In this document: piece after piece, positions 56,256 to 63,492 of the stretch | Position numbering within the stretch: position 1 is the stretch's first letter | Layout of the letters: each line of letters opens with the position of its first letter | Source: Paucibacter sp963740455 | Lineage (GTDB): Bacteria > Pseudomonadota > Gammaproteobacteria > Burkholderiales > Burkholderiaceae_C | Direction: 5' to 3' | Length of the DNA stretch: 64,000 bases | NCBI GenBank assembly: GCA_963740455.1 | Contig: CAVUEF010000004.1 | Location: 58,118-122,117 of the forward strand | The notes under the pieces: model-generated | What the model was told of the DNA's origin: nothing | Database searches by the model: none | What the model saw: the letters and a program-made list of their open reading frames with translations, nothing else | Position numbers and translations under genes: made by a program

Positions 56256-57313
56256 TAACGTACCCCTAATCGACAATGCTCGGCGCGAAAACGCAGTGGT
56301 ACCTCACGCCCGGTTTCGATGGATTCATAGATGGCACTGATCAACTCAAGGCTTTTTCGGCCCACCAGTCCGTCCACGATGTGTTGTTTGTTATTCAAGA
56401 TACCGTCAACGACGTGTTCGTAATAGGCTTGGTGCCCAAACCCATAGACGTTTGGCGGATTGACAGAATATTTTTCCATCACATCTTCATCGCCAACCTC
56501 GGGTTTGACGAAGTTCCAGACCTTCATTTCATTCACGGCAAAGCCGGCGATTTCGACAGTACCGCATTCACCTAGTATTGAAAGTGAACCTTCGAGGTCT
56601 TTTGGACGCGTGGCCGTTGTTGCCTCAATCGCACCGAGTGCACCATTCTTGAAACGCAAAATAACGACCGCCGTATCTTCGGCCTCAATGTCGGCAAGTG
56701 CGGTGGAACTCATGGCAAATACGCTAAGCACATCACCCATCATCCATTCAAGCATGTCCACATGGTGGCTGGCCTGATTCGCCAGCACTCCACCGTCCAT
56801 CGCCCAAGTACCGCGCCACGCCGCTTGATCGTAGTAAGACTGGGGACGACACCAGCGGACACGAACAGTACCGATGGTAAGTTTCCCGAATCGACCCGCT
56901 TCGAGCGCCTGCCGCGCCTTAGCGACCGGTACATTGAAACGATTTTGCTTGACCACGAAGAGTTTGCCTCCGGCCTGGTCACAGGCTCGAATCATGGCAT
57001 CAGCATCGTCAAGTGTTAGAGCCATCGGCTTTTCGACCACGATGTGTTTGCCGTAGGGCGCGAGGGCTACAACATGCTCAGCATGCAGGCCGCTTTCGGT
57101 CAGCACCACCACTACATCAATGTTTACCGATCGCATCATTTCATGCATATCGGTGAAAAATGGCACTGAAAACTGTTCGCCAATTTTTTTTGCTTTATCT
57201 TCTACCAAGTCGCAGACCGCGACCAGGCTCGCACCCTGAATCTGGGAATTTCCTAACAGCTCAGAGTGCCGTTTGGCGATTCTTCCGCACCCAACCAATG
57301 CAAATTTCAACAT
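56255..57313 (-). CDS. Gfo/Idh/MocA-family oxidoreductase (WbpB-like)
   Basis: 352 residues. NAD-binding VGCGRIAKRHSELL, the EKPMALTLDDADAMI segment with the conserved EKP, and the C-terminal alpha/beta domain are typical. In the WbpA-B-E-D route this enzyme oxidises C3 of a UDP-N-acetylglucosaminuronate. It overlaps the end of ugd by seven bases. Confidence 0.9.
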   Translation of the reverse strand: MLKFALVGCGRIAKRHSELLGNSQIQGASLVAVCDLVEDKAKKIGEQFSVPFFTDMHEMMRSVNIDVVVVLTESGLHAEHVVALAPYGKHIVVEKPMALTLDDADAMIRACDQAGGKLFVVKQNRFNVPVAKARQALEAGRFGKLTIGTVRVRWCRPQSYYDQAAWRGTWAMDGGVLANQASHHVDMLEWMMGDVLSVFAMSSTALADIEAEDTAVVILRFKNGALGAIEATTATRPKDLEGSLSILGECGTVEIAGFAVNEMKVWNFVKPEVGDEDVMEKYSVNPPNVYGFGHQAYYEHVVDGILNNKQHIVDGLVGRKSLELISAIYESIETGREVPLRFRAEHCRLGVR

Positions 57314-58713
57314 TTACCGTTCCTTCCAATTCCAGAATACTCAAACCCCAAAGATTTCATGTCGGCTGGTTCGAAGAGGTTTCGTCCGTCAAAGATCACC
57401 GGGCTCGTCATGGCGGCTTTAAGCGCCTTCCAGTTTGGACTGAGGTAATCCTTCCACTCCGTCACGATGATTAGCGCGCCTGCGCCCTGCGCGGCCTTCA
57501 AGGGCTTGTCGACAAACTGCAGCTGACCCAGCAGCGTGGGGGCATCGGCGAGGTCCAGCGCTAGCACGCGCCTAGCCTCTTCCTCAGCTACCGGGTCGTG
57601 TACGGCAATGCTAGCGCCAGCGCGCAGCAGCGCACTGACGACGACGCGGCTTGGCGCGTCGCGCATGTCGTTGGTATTGGGTTTGAACGCCAGGCCCCAC
57701 AGAGCAAATGTTTTGCCAGCCAGGTTTGGGCCGTACTTGGCAAATATCTTGTTGACCAGCACGTTTTTTTGATCGTGGTTCACGGCCTCTACCGCTTCGA
57801 GCACGCGCAAGGTTTGGCCGTTCTCGCGGGCGGTGCGGGCAAGTGCCTGCACGTCCTTGGGGAAGCAACTGCCGCCGTAGCCAGTGCCAGCGTACAAAAA
57901 GCTGTAGCCAATGCGCGGGTCAGAGCCTATGCCCTGACGAACTAGCTCAATGTCGACCCCCACCTGATCGGCCAAGTTGGCAAGCTCGTTCATAAAGCTG
58001 ATGCGGGTGGCCAGCATGGCGTTGGCTGCGTATTTGGTGAACTCGGCGCTCTTTACGTCCATGACGCGAGTGCGCTCGTGGTTGCGGTTGAAAGGGGCGT
58101 ACAGCTGTCGCATGGTGACCAAGGCTTGCTGGCCTGCGGCGTCATCAGTAACGCCAAGTACGATGCGGTCTGGGCGAGTGAAGTCTTTTACGGCGGCACC
58201 TTCTTTCAGGAATTCGGGATTGGATACGACGCTGAAGGCGGGGCGCTGCATGGATTGCCGCGGTGCGCTCGCAATGACGGGTGAGGCGAAGCGGCTTTGC
58301 AGTTCAGTGTTGATCGCGGCCGTTACCTTGTCGGCAGTGCCAACGGGGACGGTGGATTTGTCTACTACCACCTTGTCGTCGGTCATGTGGCGGCCGATGT
58401 TGTGGGCGGCGGCTAATACGTATTTCAGGTCGGCGCTACCATCTTCGTCGGGCGGAGTTCCAACTGCGATGAACTGCACGCTGCCGTGGGCCACGCTGGC
58501 GGCGAGATCGGTTGAGAAAGTCAGGCGACCTGCATCGACGTTTCGCTCAATAACCTCTTTCAGACCCGGCTCATAGATGGGAACTTCGCCGTTGTTGAGA
58601 AGGTCGATCTTGGCTTGATCTACATCCAGGCAGAACACGTTGTTGCCTAAGTCCGCTAGGCAGGCGCCGGTAACAAGGCCGACGTAGCCGGTGCCGATGA
58701 TGGTGATGTCCAT
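57307..58713 (-). CDS. ugd: UDP-glucose 6-dehydrogenase with an inserted repeat-encoded segment
   Basis: 468 residues. The N-terminal GTGYVGLVTGACLADLG and the catalytic Cys in GYGGSCFPKD mark the UDP-glucose dehydrogenase group, which makes UDP-glucuronate. Residues 146-156 (VIASAPRQSMQ) are encoded by a palindromic repeat (58248-58280) placed just before the conserved FSVVSNPEFLKEG; the frame is kept. An N-acetylglucosamine-type dehydrogenase (WbpA) is not seen although WbpB/D/E-like genes follow, so its true substrate should be questioned. Confidence 0.9.
   Translation of the reverse strand: MDITIIGTGYVGLVTGACLADLGNNVFCLDVDQAKIDLLNNGEVPIYEPGLKEVIERNVDAGRLTFSTDLAASVAHGSVQFIAVGTPPDEDGSADLKYVLAAAHNIGRHMTDDKVVVDKSTVPVGTADKVTAAINTELQSRFASPVIASAPRQSMQRPAFSVVSNPEFLKEGAAVKDFTRPDRIVLGVTDDAAGQQALVTMRQLYAPFNRNHERTRVMDVKSAEFTKYAANAMLATRISFMNELANLADQVGVDIELVRQGIGSDPRIGYSFLYAGTGYGGSCFPKDVQALARTARENGQTLRVLEAVEAVNHDQKNVLVNKIFAKYGPNLAGKTFALWGLAFKPNTNDMRDAPSRVVVSALLRAGASIAVHDPVAEEEARRVLALDLADAPTLLGQLQFVDKPLKAAQGAGALIIVTEWKDYLSPNWKALKAAMTSPVIFDGRNLFEPADMKSLGFEYSGIGRNGKC
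58248..58280 (-). repeat. Palindromic repeat copy 1, inside ugd
   Basis: A segment reading GCATGGATTGCCGCGGTG then CGCTCGCAATGACGG on the plus strand. It matches copy 2 in gmd at all but two of about 32 positions and has an imperfect palindromic core (ATTGC...GCAAT). The same family (ATTGCGAGCGCAGCG-type) is known to me as a dispersed element in several bacterial groups. It is read in a different frame from copy 2. Confidence 0.8.
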
Positions 58714-58715
58714 GG

Positions 58716-59870
58716 TTATTCAATACTCACGCTGACGTTGTAACCATGCTGTTTGAGCAGGGCATGTTTTTTGGCATCGGCCAGGTCGGTTGCAACCATT
58801 TCTCGCACCAGTTCATCGAGTGGGATTTCAGGTACCCAACCCAGTTTCTCTTTGGCTTTGGTGGGGTCACCGAGCAGGGTCTCAACTTCTGTTGGACGGA
58901 AGTAACGGGGGTCGATTTTTATGACGGGGACTTCCGGAGGGCATGGATTGCAGCGCTGCGCTCGCAATGACGATTCAGGAGGATTCGTCCAATAGCCGAC
59001 TTCACTCACGCCCACGCCTTCCCACCGAAGTTGCATGCCCAAAGCAGTGGCCGCTTTTTCGATGAACTGACGCACGCTGTATTGCACGCCGGTGGCGATG
59101 ACAAAATCTTCAGGTTGATCTTGCTGCAGCATCAGCCACTGCATGCGCACATAGTCTTTGGCGTGACCCCAATCGCGCAGGGCATCGATGTTGCCCATGT
59201 AGAGGCAGTCCTCCAGGCCGAGGCTGATGTTGGCCAGGCCACGGGTGATTTTGCGAGTGACAAAGGTTTCGCCACGGCGCGGACTCTCGTGGTTAAAGAG
59301 GATGCCGTTGCAGGCGTAGATGCCGTAGGCCTCGCGGTAGTTCACGACAATCCAGTACGCATAGAGCTTGGCCACGGCGTAGGGGCTGCGCGGGTAGAAC
59401 GGAGTTGTTTCTTTCTGTGGTGTTTCTTGCACCAGCCCGTAGAGTTCGCTGGTGCTGGCTTGGTAGAAACGGGTCTTCTTTTCCAGCCCCAGGATGCGTA
59501 TGGCTTCCAGAATGCGCAGCGTGCCCATACCGTCGACGTCGGCAGTGTATTCCGGGCTCTCAAAGCTGACTGCCACGTGGCTTTGGGCACCGAGGTTGTA
59601 GATTTCGTCGGGCTGTGTTTCTTGAATGATGCGCACCAGGTTGCTGGTGTCGGTGAGGTCGCCGTAGTGCAGCTTGAAGTTGGCGTTGTCAACGTGCGGG
59701 TCTTGGTAGATGTGGTCTACACGCTGGGTGTTGAATGAGCTGGCCCGCCGCTTGATGCCGTGCACGATGTAGCCTTTTTCCAGCAAAAACTCAGCAAGAT
59801 AAGAACCGTCTTGGCCAGTGATGCCGGTGATGAGGGCGACTTTGGGTGTGGTTTGGGAAGCGATAGTCAT
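58716..59870 (-). CDS. gmd: GDP-mannose 4,6-dehydratase with an inserted repeat-encoded segment
   Basis: 384 residues from the ATG at 59870. It has NADP motif GITGQDGSYLAEFLL, catalytic Thr/Ser in QASTSELYG and Tyr164/Lys168 in SPYAVAK. It makes GDP-4-keto-6-deoxymannose for Fcl. Residues 301-310 (SLRAQRCNPC) are encoded by a palindromic repeat (58941-58972) lying in the surface segment before VIKIDPRYFRPTEVETLLGD. The frame is kept, so the enzyme may still work. Confidence 0.93.
   Translation of the reverse strand: MTIASQTTPKVALITGITGQDGSYLAEFLLEKGYIVHGIKRRASSFNTQRVDHIYQDPHVDNANFKLHYGDLTDTSNLVRIIQETQPDEIYNLGAQSHVAVSFESPEYTADVDGMGTLRILEAIRILGLEKKTRFYQASTSELYGLVQETPQKETTPFYPRSPYAVAKLYAYWIVVNYREAYGIYACNGILFNHESPRRGETFVTRKITRGLANISLGLEDCLYMGNIDALRDWGHAKDYVRMQWLMLQQDQPEDFVIATGVQYSVRQFIEKAATALGMQLRWEGVGVSEVGYWTNPPESSLRAQRCNPCPPEVPVIKIDPRYFRPTEVETLLGDPTKAKEKLGWVPEIPLDELVREMVATDLADAKKHALLKQHGYNVSVSIE
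58941..58972 (-). repeat. Palindromic repeat copy 2, inside gmd
   Basis: Reads GCATGGATTGCAGCGCTG then CGCTCGCAATGACG on the plus strand, two differences from copy 1. Same orientation on the chromosome, different reading frame relative to the gene. Confidence 0.8.
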
Positions 59871-59895
59871 GGGCTGGTGCGTGTGAGTGGCACTA

Positions 59896-60498
59896 TTAAC
59901 GGGGTTCTTTCGGCGTAACAAAACCAATCGGTCGTTTGGCTTGGACGGGCGGCGTCATCAACTCACGAAGTGCATCGAAAACCTGTTTGAGTTGATTGCG
60001 CGTGTTGCGACTGAAGGTGTCGTGCTCCATGGACAGCAGCACGGTCTTCTCTTCGAGTTCGCTCAGCCGTTTGGCCAGCTCGGTATGGGTAGCGGCCAGT
60101 TCACGCACGCGCACGAACGTGCGCATGATCTCGACGTTGACGCCTATAGCGCGCGGGCTCCCCAAAACCGACGACAGCATCGCCACACCTTGCTCGGTAA
60201 ACGCATAGGGAGCCGTGCGACGTCCCCCGCGCCCGGTGTTTGAGGTCACAGTTTGTGACCTCAAAGCCGCGAACTCTTCGACAGAGAGTTGAAACATGAA
60301 ATCTTGCGGAAAGCGCGCAAGGTTGCGCTTAACCGCTTGCACCAGCACTTTGGTTTGCACACCGTAGAGTTCGGCCAAATCTGCGTCAAGCATCACGCGT
60401 TGTTCGCGCAGCATCAAAATACGGCCACCGATAAGCGACTGGATCGGCGCAACGCTTTGCGTACGCGAGGCCGGAGCGATGTTGGAACCGTCAGTCAT
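59896..60498 (-). CDS. ORF6N-domain DNA-binding protein within the EPS operon
   Basis: 200 residues from the ATG at 60498, overlapping the fcl stop (ATGA). The N-terminal ORF6N domain (about residues 17-110) has the usual LREQRVMLDADLAELYGV and PYAFTEQGVAMLSSVL motifs known from phage antirepressor-like proteins. A C-terminal helical region (about 130-175) may form a coiled coil. Host-encoded members occur widely. Its place between gmd and fcl in a biosynthetic operon is unusual; role unknown. Confidence 0.88.
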   Translation of the reverse strand: MTDGSNIAPASRTQSVAPIQSLIGGRILMLREQRVMLDADLAELYGVQTKVLVQAVKRNLARFPQDFMFQLSVEEFAALRSQTVTSNTGRGGRRTAPYAFTEQGVAMLSSVLGSPRAIGVNVEIMRTFVRVRELAATHTELAKRLSELEEKTVLLSMEHDTFSRNTRNQLKQVFDALRELMTPPVQAKRPIGFVTPKEPR

Positions 60499-61469
60499 TT
60501 TGTACGCTGCAAAAACTCTTGGTATGCGGCTACCAAACCTGTTTCCAACGCGGTTTTTGCCTGCCAACCCAGCGCGTTAAGCCTGCGGCTGCCCATCAAC
60601 TTGCGGGGAGAACCATCGGGCTTGCTGGGGTCAAATTCGATCTGACCTTGAAAGCCGATCACCCGGCCAATGGTTTGCGCCAGTTCGCGGATGGTGATGT
60701 CTTCACCGCAACCGACATTGATGTGGCTTTGCATGGGCTGGGTGTGGGCGTCGTAGCTAGCTTTGCCCAGATTCATCACGTGCACGCTGGCTGCGGCCAT
60801 GTCGTCCACATACAAGAATTCTCGCTTGGGCGTGCCGCTGCCCCAGATGGTGACGATGGACGCGCGGTTGACCTTGGCTTCATGAAAGCGGCGGATCAGC
60901 GCGGGGATGACGTGGCTGTTCTCGGGGTGGTAGTTGTCACCGGGGCCATACAGGTTGGTGGGCATGACACTGCGGTAGTCGATGCCATGACTTTCGCCGT
61001 ATTGGCGGTTATAGCTTTCGCACAGCTTGATGCCGGCGATCTTGGCAATCGCGTAGGGCTCGTTGGTGGGCTCTAGCGTGCCGGTGAGCAAGGCGGCCTC
61101 TGTCATCGGCTGCGGGGCGAGCTTGGGATAGATGCAGCTGGAGCCCAAGAAGAGCAGCTTCTTCACACCGTTTTGGAACGCAGCCTCGATGACGTTGGCT
61201 TGCATGATCAGGTTTTGGTAGATGAACTCGGCCGGGTAGGTGTTGTTGGCATGGATGCCACCTACTTTGGCTGCGGCCAGATAGACCTGGGTGGGTTTTT
61301 CCGCCTTGAAAAAGGCTTGTACGGCAGCTTGGTTGGTTAAGTCCAGCTCGGCGTGCGTTTTGCGGACCAAGGACTCGGGACTGAGGCCGCTTTGAAGTAG
61401 TAGGCGCACTATTGCCGAACCAACCATGCCACGGTGGCCTGCCACGTAGATTTTTTGGGTGCTGTTCAT
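60495..61469 (-). CDS. fcl: GDP-L-fucose synthase
   Basis: 324 residues. An extended SDR with GHRGMVGSAIVRLL, the SSCIYP loop and the active-site YAIAK. It epimerises and reduces GDP-4-keto-6-deoxymannose from Gmd to GDP-L-fucose. Coupled on both sides by ATGA overlaps to the EPS regulator and the ORF6N gene. Confidence 0.96.
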   Translation of the reverse strand: MNSTQKIYVAGHRGMVGSAIVRLLLQSGLSPESLVRKTHAELDLTNQAAVQAFFKAEKPTQVYLAAAKVGGIHANNTYPAEFIYQNLIMQANVIEAAFQNGVKKLLFLGSSCIYPKLAPQPMTEAALLTGTLEPTNEPYAIAKIAGIKLCESYNRQYGESHGIDYRSVMPTNLYGPGDNYHPENSHVIPALIRRFHEAKVNRASIVTIWGSGTPKREFLYVDDMAAASVHVMNLGKASYDAHTQPMQSHINVGCGEDITIRELAQTIGRVIGFQGQIEFDPSKPDGSPRKLMGSRRLNALGWQAKTALETGLVAAYQEFLQRTK

Positions 61470-61837
61470 GAACCGGATTTCGCTGAGGCGGTTTGCGATG
61501 GCGGATCTGCCTCAAGCTGCAGCGCCTCAATTTCGCCCCGCAGCTCTTCATATTCAGCCATCTTGCGCTGCAAGAACCGCTTGGTCAGGGCTGCTTTTTC
61601 AGCCACGCCGGTGGGAGTGAGCAGGTAGGCGTAACCCAGTTTGTTGGGGTTCTTGCTGAAGTTGCCCATTTTCAGCCAGCCTTTTTCGACCAGAGCGCCA
61701 ATGCAGTAGTTGATACCACTCAGGCTCATCCCCACTTCTTTGGCCAAGGCGCGCTGGGTGATGCCAGGCTTTTCCTGGAGCAACTTAAGCGTCCAGAAAT
61801 GCGTGTCTTCGTTGACAGTGCGGCGACGAGAGGTCAT
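61466..61837 (-). CDS. MarR-family EPS-associated transcriptional regulator
   Basis: 123 residues. A winged helix (TQRALAKEVGMSLSGINYCIGALVEKGWLK) with a C-terminal helical tail (RKMAEYEELRGEIEALQLE). This short MarR-like type is typically the first gene of EPS loci in Gram-negative bacteria. It is the first gene of the minus-strand chain and probably controls it; a perfect 7 bp inverted repeat 112 bp upstream is a candidate site. Confidence 0.9.
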   Translation of the reverse strand: MTSRRRTVNEDTHFWTLKLLQEKPGITQRALAKEVGMSLSGINYCIGALVEKGWLKMGNFSKNPNKLGYAYLLTPTGVAEKAALTKRFLQRKMAEYEELRGEIEALQLEADPPSQTASAKSGS

Positions 61838-61871
61838 GTTGCTTGGAGGTACGGGTGCGGAGTACTGAGAA

Positions 61872-61899
61872 AGAATAGGGTTTGGGGCTGCTACCGCAA
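61872..61899 (-). promoter_or_regulatory. Candidate promoter of the EPS operon (TTGCGG-N16-TATTCT)
   Basis: On the minus strand, -35 TTGCGG at 61894-61899 and -10 TATTCT at 61872-61877 with a 16 bp spacer, giving a start about 30 bases before the regulator ATG. Both boxes are imperfect. The octamer GCGGTAGC (61890-61897), identical to the core of the ops/JUMPstart element of gammaproteobacterial polysaccharide operons, overlaps the -35. Confidence 0.4.
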
Positions 61900-61948
61900 C
61901 CGCTATGCACCCGAATGGGCGCGTGACTGTTCGGTCGACAAGGAGCTT

Positions 61949-61963
61949 GTTCTAATTTAGAAC
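61949..61963 (-). promoter_or_regulatory. Inverted repeat GTTCTAA-A-TTAGAAC, candidate operator
   Basis: A perfect 7 bp inverted repeat with a one-base centre, about 112 bp upstream of the MarR-type regulator start. Its size suits a dimeric winged-helix regulator. Confidence 0.5.
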
Positions 61964-62034
61964 AGAGTTTAGCTTCGTAATCGACGTCTTTTTTGCGATG
62001 GCAAAAATTCATTTCGAGCCTGGCTGTTTACAAA

Positions 62035-62058
62035 CTCAGCCCTCAGCCCTCAGCCCTC
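62035..62058. repeat. Short tandem repeat CTCAGCC x3.4
   Basis: Three full copies of a 7 bp unit plus three bases, between the EPS regulator and the dehydratase fragment. Its low copy number makes it only a minor slippage site. Confidence 0.7.
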
Positions 62059-62104
62059 GTCCCCGGCGCGTCCTCCCCTTGCGGGTGGGCTGGCTCTTCA
62101 GTCC

Positions 62105-62660
62105 CTAAGCATTGCCCGCCCGAAACTTCTTGATCAACTGCCCCAAGGCCAGCCGCACCGCATCGTCGTCAAGACATGCCTGCGCCGAGTTCAGCCCCTT
62201 GAGCCACACCAGCACCCTGGACGCAGCCTCCGCATCATTCAGCCTGGCCACGCTCAACCTTGCGATGGCGGTGGGCACCGCGGTGTCGCTGTCGGCCAGC
62301 AGTTCCTCGAACAGCTTTTCTCCGGGGCGCAGGCCGGTGAACTCGATGCGGACTTCGTCGAGGCTGCGGCCCGAGAGACGGATCATGTCGCGCGCCAGGT
62401 CTTTGATGCGCACCGGCTCGCCCATATCGAGCACATAGACCTGGCCGGTTTCGCCAAGCGCTGCCGCCTGCACGACCAAGCGCGCGGCCTCGGGGATGGT
62501 CATGAAGTAGCGCGTGATGTCGGGGTGCGTGACGGTGACGGGCCCGCCTTTGGCGATCTGCTCCTTGAACTTGGGGATCACGCTGCCGCTGGACCCCAGC
62601 ACATTACCGAAGCGCACCGCCATGAATTTGGTTGCATGGCCTTGTGGGAACTGGTGGCCA
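62105..62660 (-). pseudogene. WbpM/CapD-type nucleotide-sugar dehydratase, C-terminal fragment (left copy)
   Basis: About 180 C-terminal residues of a FlaA1/WbpM/CapD-type 4,6-dehydratase: MAVRFGNVLGSSGSVIP, HPDITRYFMTIPEAARLV, VLDMGEPVRIKDLARDMI and FTGLRPGEKLFEELL. The membrane and Rossmann parts (more than 400 residues) are missing; at the upstream side the sequence runs into the antisense of the brnT/brnA remnant. A chimeric frame stays open to 63016 but only this part resembles a known protein. A second copy lies inverted at 63.5-64.0 kb. Confidence 0.85.
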
Positions 62661-62677
62661 ATTGAGCTGGTCGATGC

Positions 62678-62705
62678 TTGACAGATAGACATCTGTGCAT
62701 ACAAT
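62678..62705 (+). promoter_or_regulatory. Near-consensus promoter of the brnT/brnA remnant with embedded operator (left copy)
   Basis: -35 TTGACA at 62678-62683 and -10 TACAAT at 62700-62705 with a 16 bp spacer. The perfect inverted repeat ACAGAT-AGAC-ATCTGT (62681-62696) lies between and over the -35, a good place for autorepression by BrnA. The predicted start falls on or within a base or two of the ATG at 62712, so the message may be leaderless. Confidence 0.75.
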
Positions 62706-62711
62706 GAATCC

Positions 62712-62900
62712 ATGAAAATTGACTGGGATCCGGTAAAAGCAGCCGCTAATCTGCAGGCACATGGCGTGTCGTTTGGAGAAGCGGCGACCGTGCTTGAGGA
62801 CGACTTTGCCTTGACGCGTGAAGATCCAGACGCACAAGGCGAGCAGCGTTTCGTCACACTGGGGATGAGTGCCACGGGTGCACTGTTGAAAGGACTTTGT
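62712..62900 (+). pseudogene. brnT: BrnT toxin, truncated and fused in frame to BrnA (left copy)
   Basis: The first 60 or so residues fit BrnT: MKIDWDPVKAAANLQAHGVSF, then EDPDAQGEQRFVTLGMSATGALL. The last ~30 residues of the family (the strand and helix with the basic catalytic residues) are missing; the frame runs straight into brnA at 62901. BrnT is a ribonuclease toxin, so this form is probably inactive. Confidence 0.85.
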
Positions 62901-63119
62901 ATGAAAAAAATCGTCGCTGAGCCATACCGGGATATTGATTTCACAGATGCCAAGCAAGGCGCGGTGATCCCACTTGAGGCAGGCAAGACCAAAATATCAA
63001 TCCGGCTGGACAACAAGGTGATTGAAGACTTCCGTGCGCAAGTTGAGCGCGCTGGAACTGGCAGCTATCAGACCCTGATCAATGACGCGCTGGTGGCGTT
63101 TATCCAGCAGCGTCATTGA
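62901..63119 (+). CDS. brnA: BrnA-like antitoxin (left copy)
   Basis: 72 residues from an internal ATG at 62901 preceded by AAAGGA, so it can be made alone although it is in frame with the brnT remnant. The C-terminal KTKISIRLDNKVIEDFRAQVE and SYQTLINDAL form the ribbon-helix-helix domain that binds its own promoter and dimerises. The last residues (IQQRH) and stop come from the loop and the start of the right arm, so the natural C-terminus may differ. Confidence 0.8.
   Translation: MKKIVAEPYRDIDFTDAKQGAVIPLEAGKTKISIRLDNKVIEDFRAQVERAGTGSYQTLINDALVAFIQQRH
63089..63109. other. 21 bp centre (loop) of the long inverted repeat
   Basis: Unpaired spacer between the two arms. It encodes the end of brnA (ALVAFIQ) in the left copy and a premature end in the right copy. 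Confidence 0.85.
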
Positions 63120-63297
63120 TCAGGGTCTGATAGCTGCCAGTTCCAGCGCGCTCAACTTGCGCACGGAAGTCTTCAATCACCTTGTTGTCCAGCCGGATTG
63201 ATATTTTGGTCTTGCCTGCCTCAAGTGGGATCACCGCGCCTTGCTTGGCATCTGTGAAATCAATATCCCGGTATGGCTCAGCGACGATTTTTTTCAT
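63100..63297 (-). CDS. brnA: BrnA-like antitoxin, altered C-terminus (right copy)
   Basis: Inverted copy of the left brnA; the nucleotide sequence of the arm part is identical. The frame ends early after TLINDAAG because the loop is read from the other side. The RHH core is retained, so DNA binding is possible. Confidence 0.75.
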   Translation of the reverse strand: MKKIVAEPYRDIDFTDAKQGAVIPLEAGKTKISIRLDNKVIEDFRAQVERAGTGSYQTLINDAAG

Positions 63298-63486
63298 ACA
63301 AAGTCCTTTCAACAGTGCACCCGTGGCACTCATCCCCAGTGTGACGAAACGCTGCTCGCCTTGTGCGTCTGGATCTTCACGCGTCAAGGCAAAGTCGTCC
63401 TCAAGCACGGTCGCCGCTTCTCCAAACGACACGCCATGTGCCTGCAGATTAGCGGCTGCTTTTACCGGATCCCAGTCGATTTTCAT
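63298..63486 (-). pseudogene. brnT: BrnT toxin, truncated (right copy)
   Basis: Same deletion-fused BrnT N-terminal part as the left copy, with one silent base change in codon 3 (63478). Identical breakpoints show that both copies descend from one already damaged module. Confidence 0.85.
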
Positions 63487-63492
63487 GGATTC

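Larger units (their letters stand above)
61838..62104. other. Leader/promoter region of the EPS operon
   Basis: 267 bp between the regulator gene and the dehydratase fragment. It holds a candidate promoter, an ops-like octamer, an inverted-repeat operator candidate (61949-61963), and a 7 bp tandem repeat CTCAGCC x3.4 at 62035-62058. No coding signal was seen. Confidence 0.5.
62198..63088 (+). repeat. Long inverted repeat, left arm
   Basis: Positions x pair with 126198 - x. The arm covers the brn remnant and the dehydratase fragment. It matches the right arm except for 15 substitutions, all between 62449 and 62720, and a one-base indel near 62219. The arm may extend further left; the window ends before this can be seen. 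Confidence 0.9.

Noticed and set aside
62035..62058. CTCAGCC repeats as a CRISPR-like or phase-variation tract
   Set aside because: Only 3.4 copies of a 7 bp unit with no spacers and not inside a gene or promoter core.
62105..63016. A single 303-residue protein on the minus strand
   Set aside because: Only the part up to about 62660 resembles a known family; the rest is antisense to the brnT/brnA remnant and reads as low-similarity sequence.
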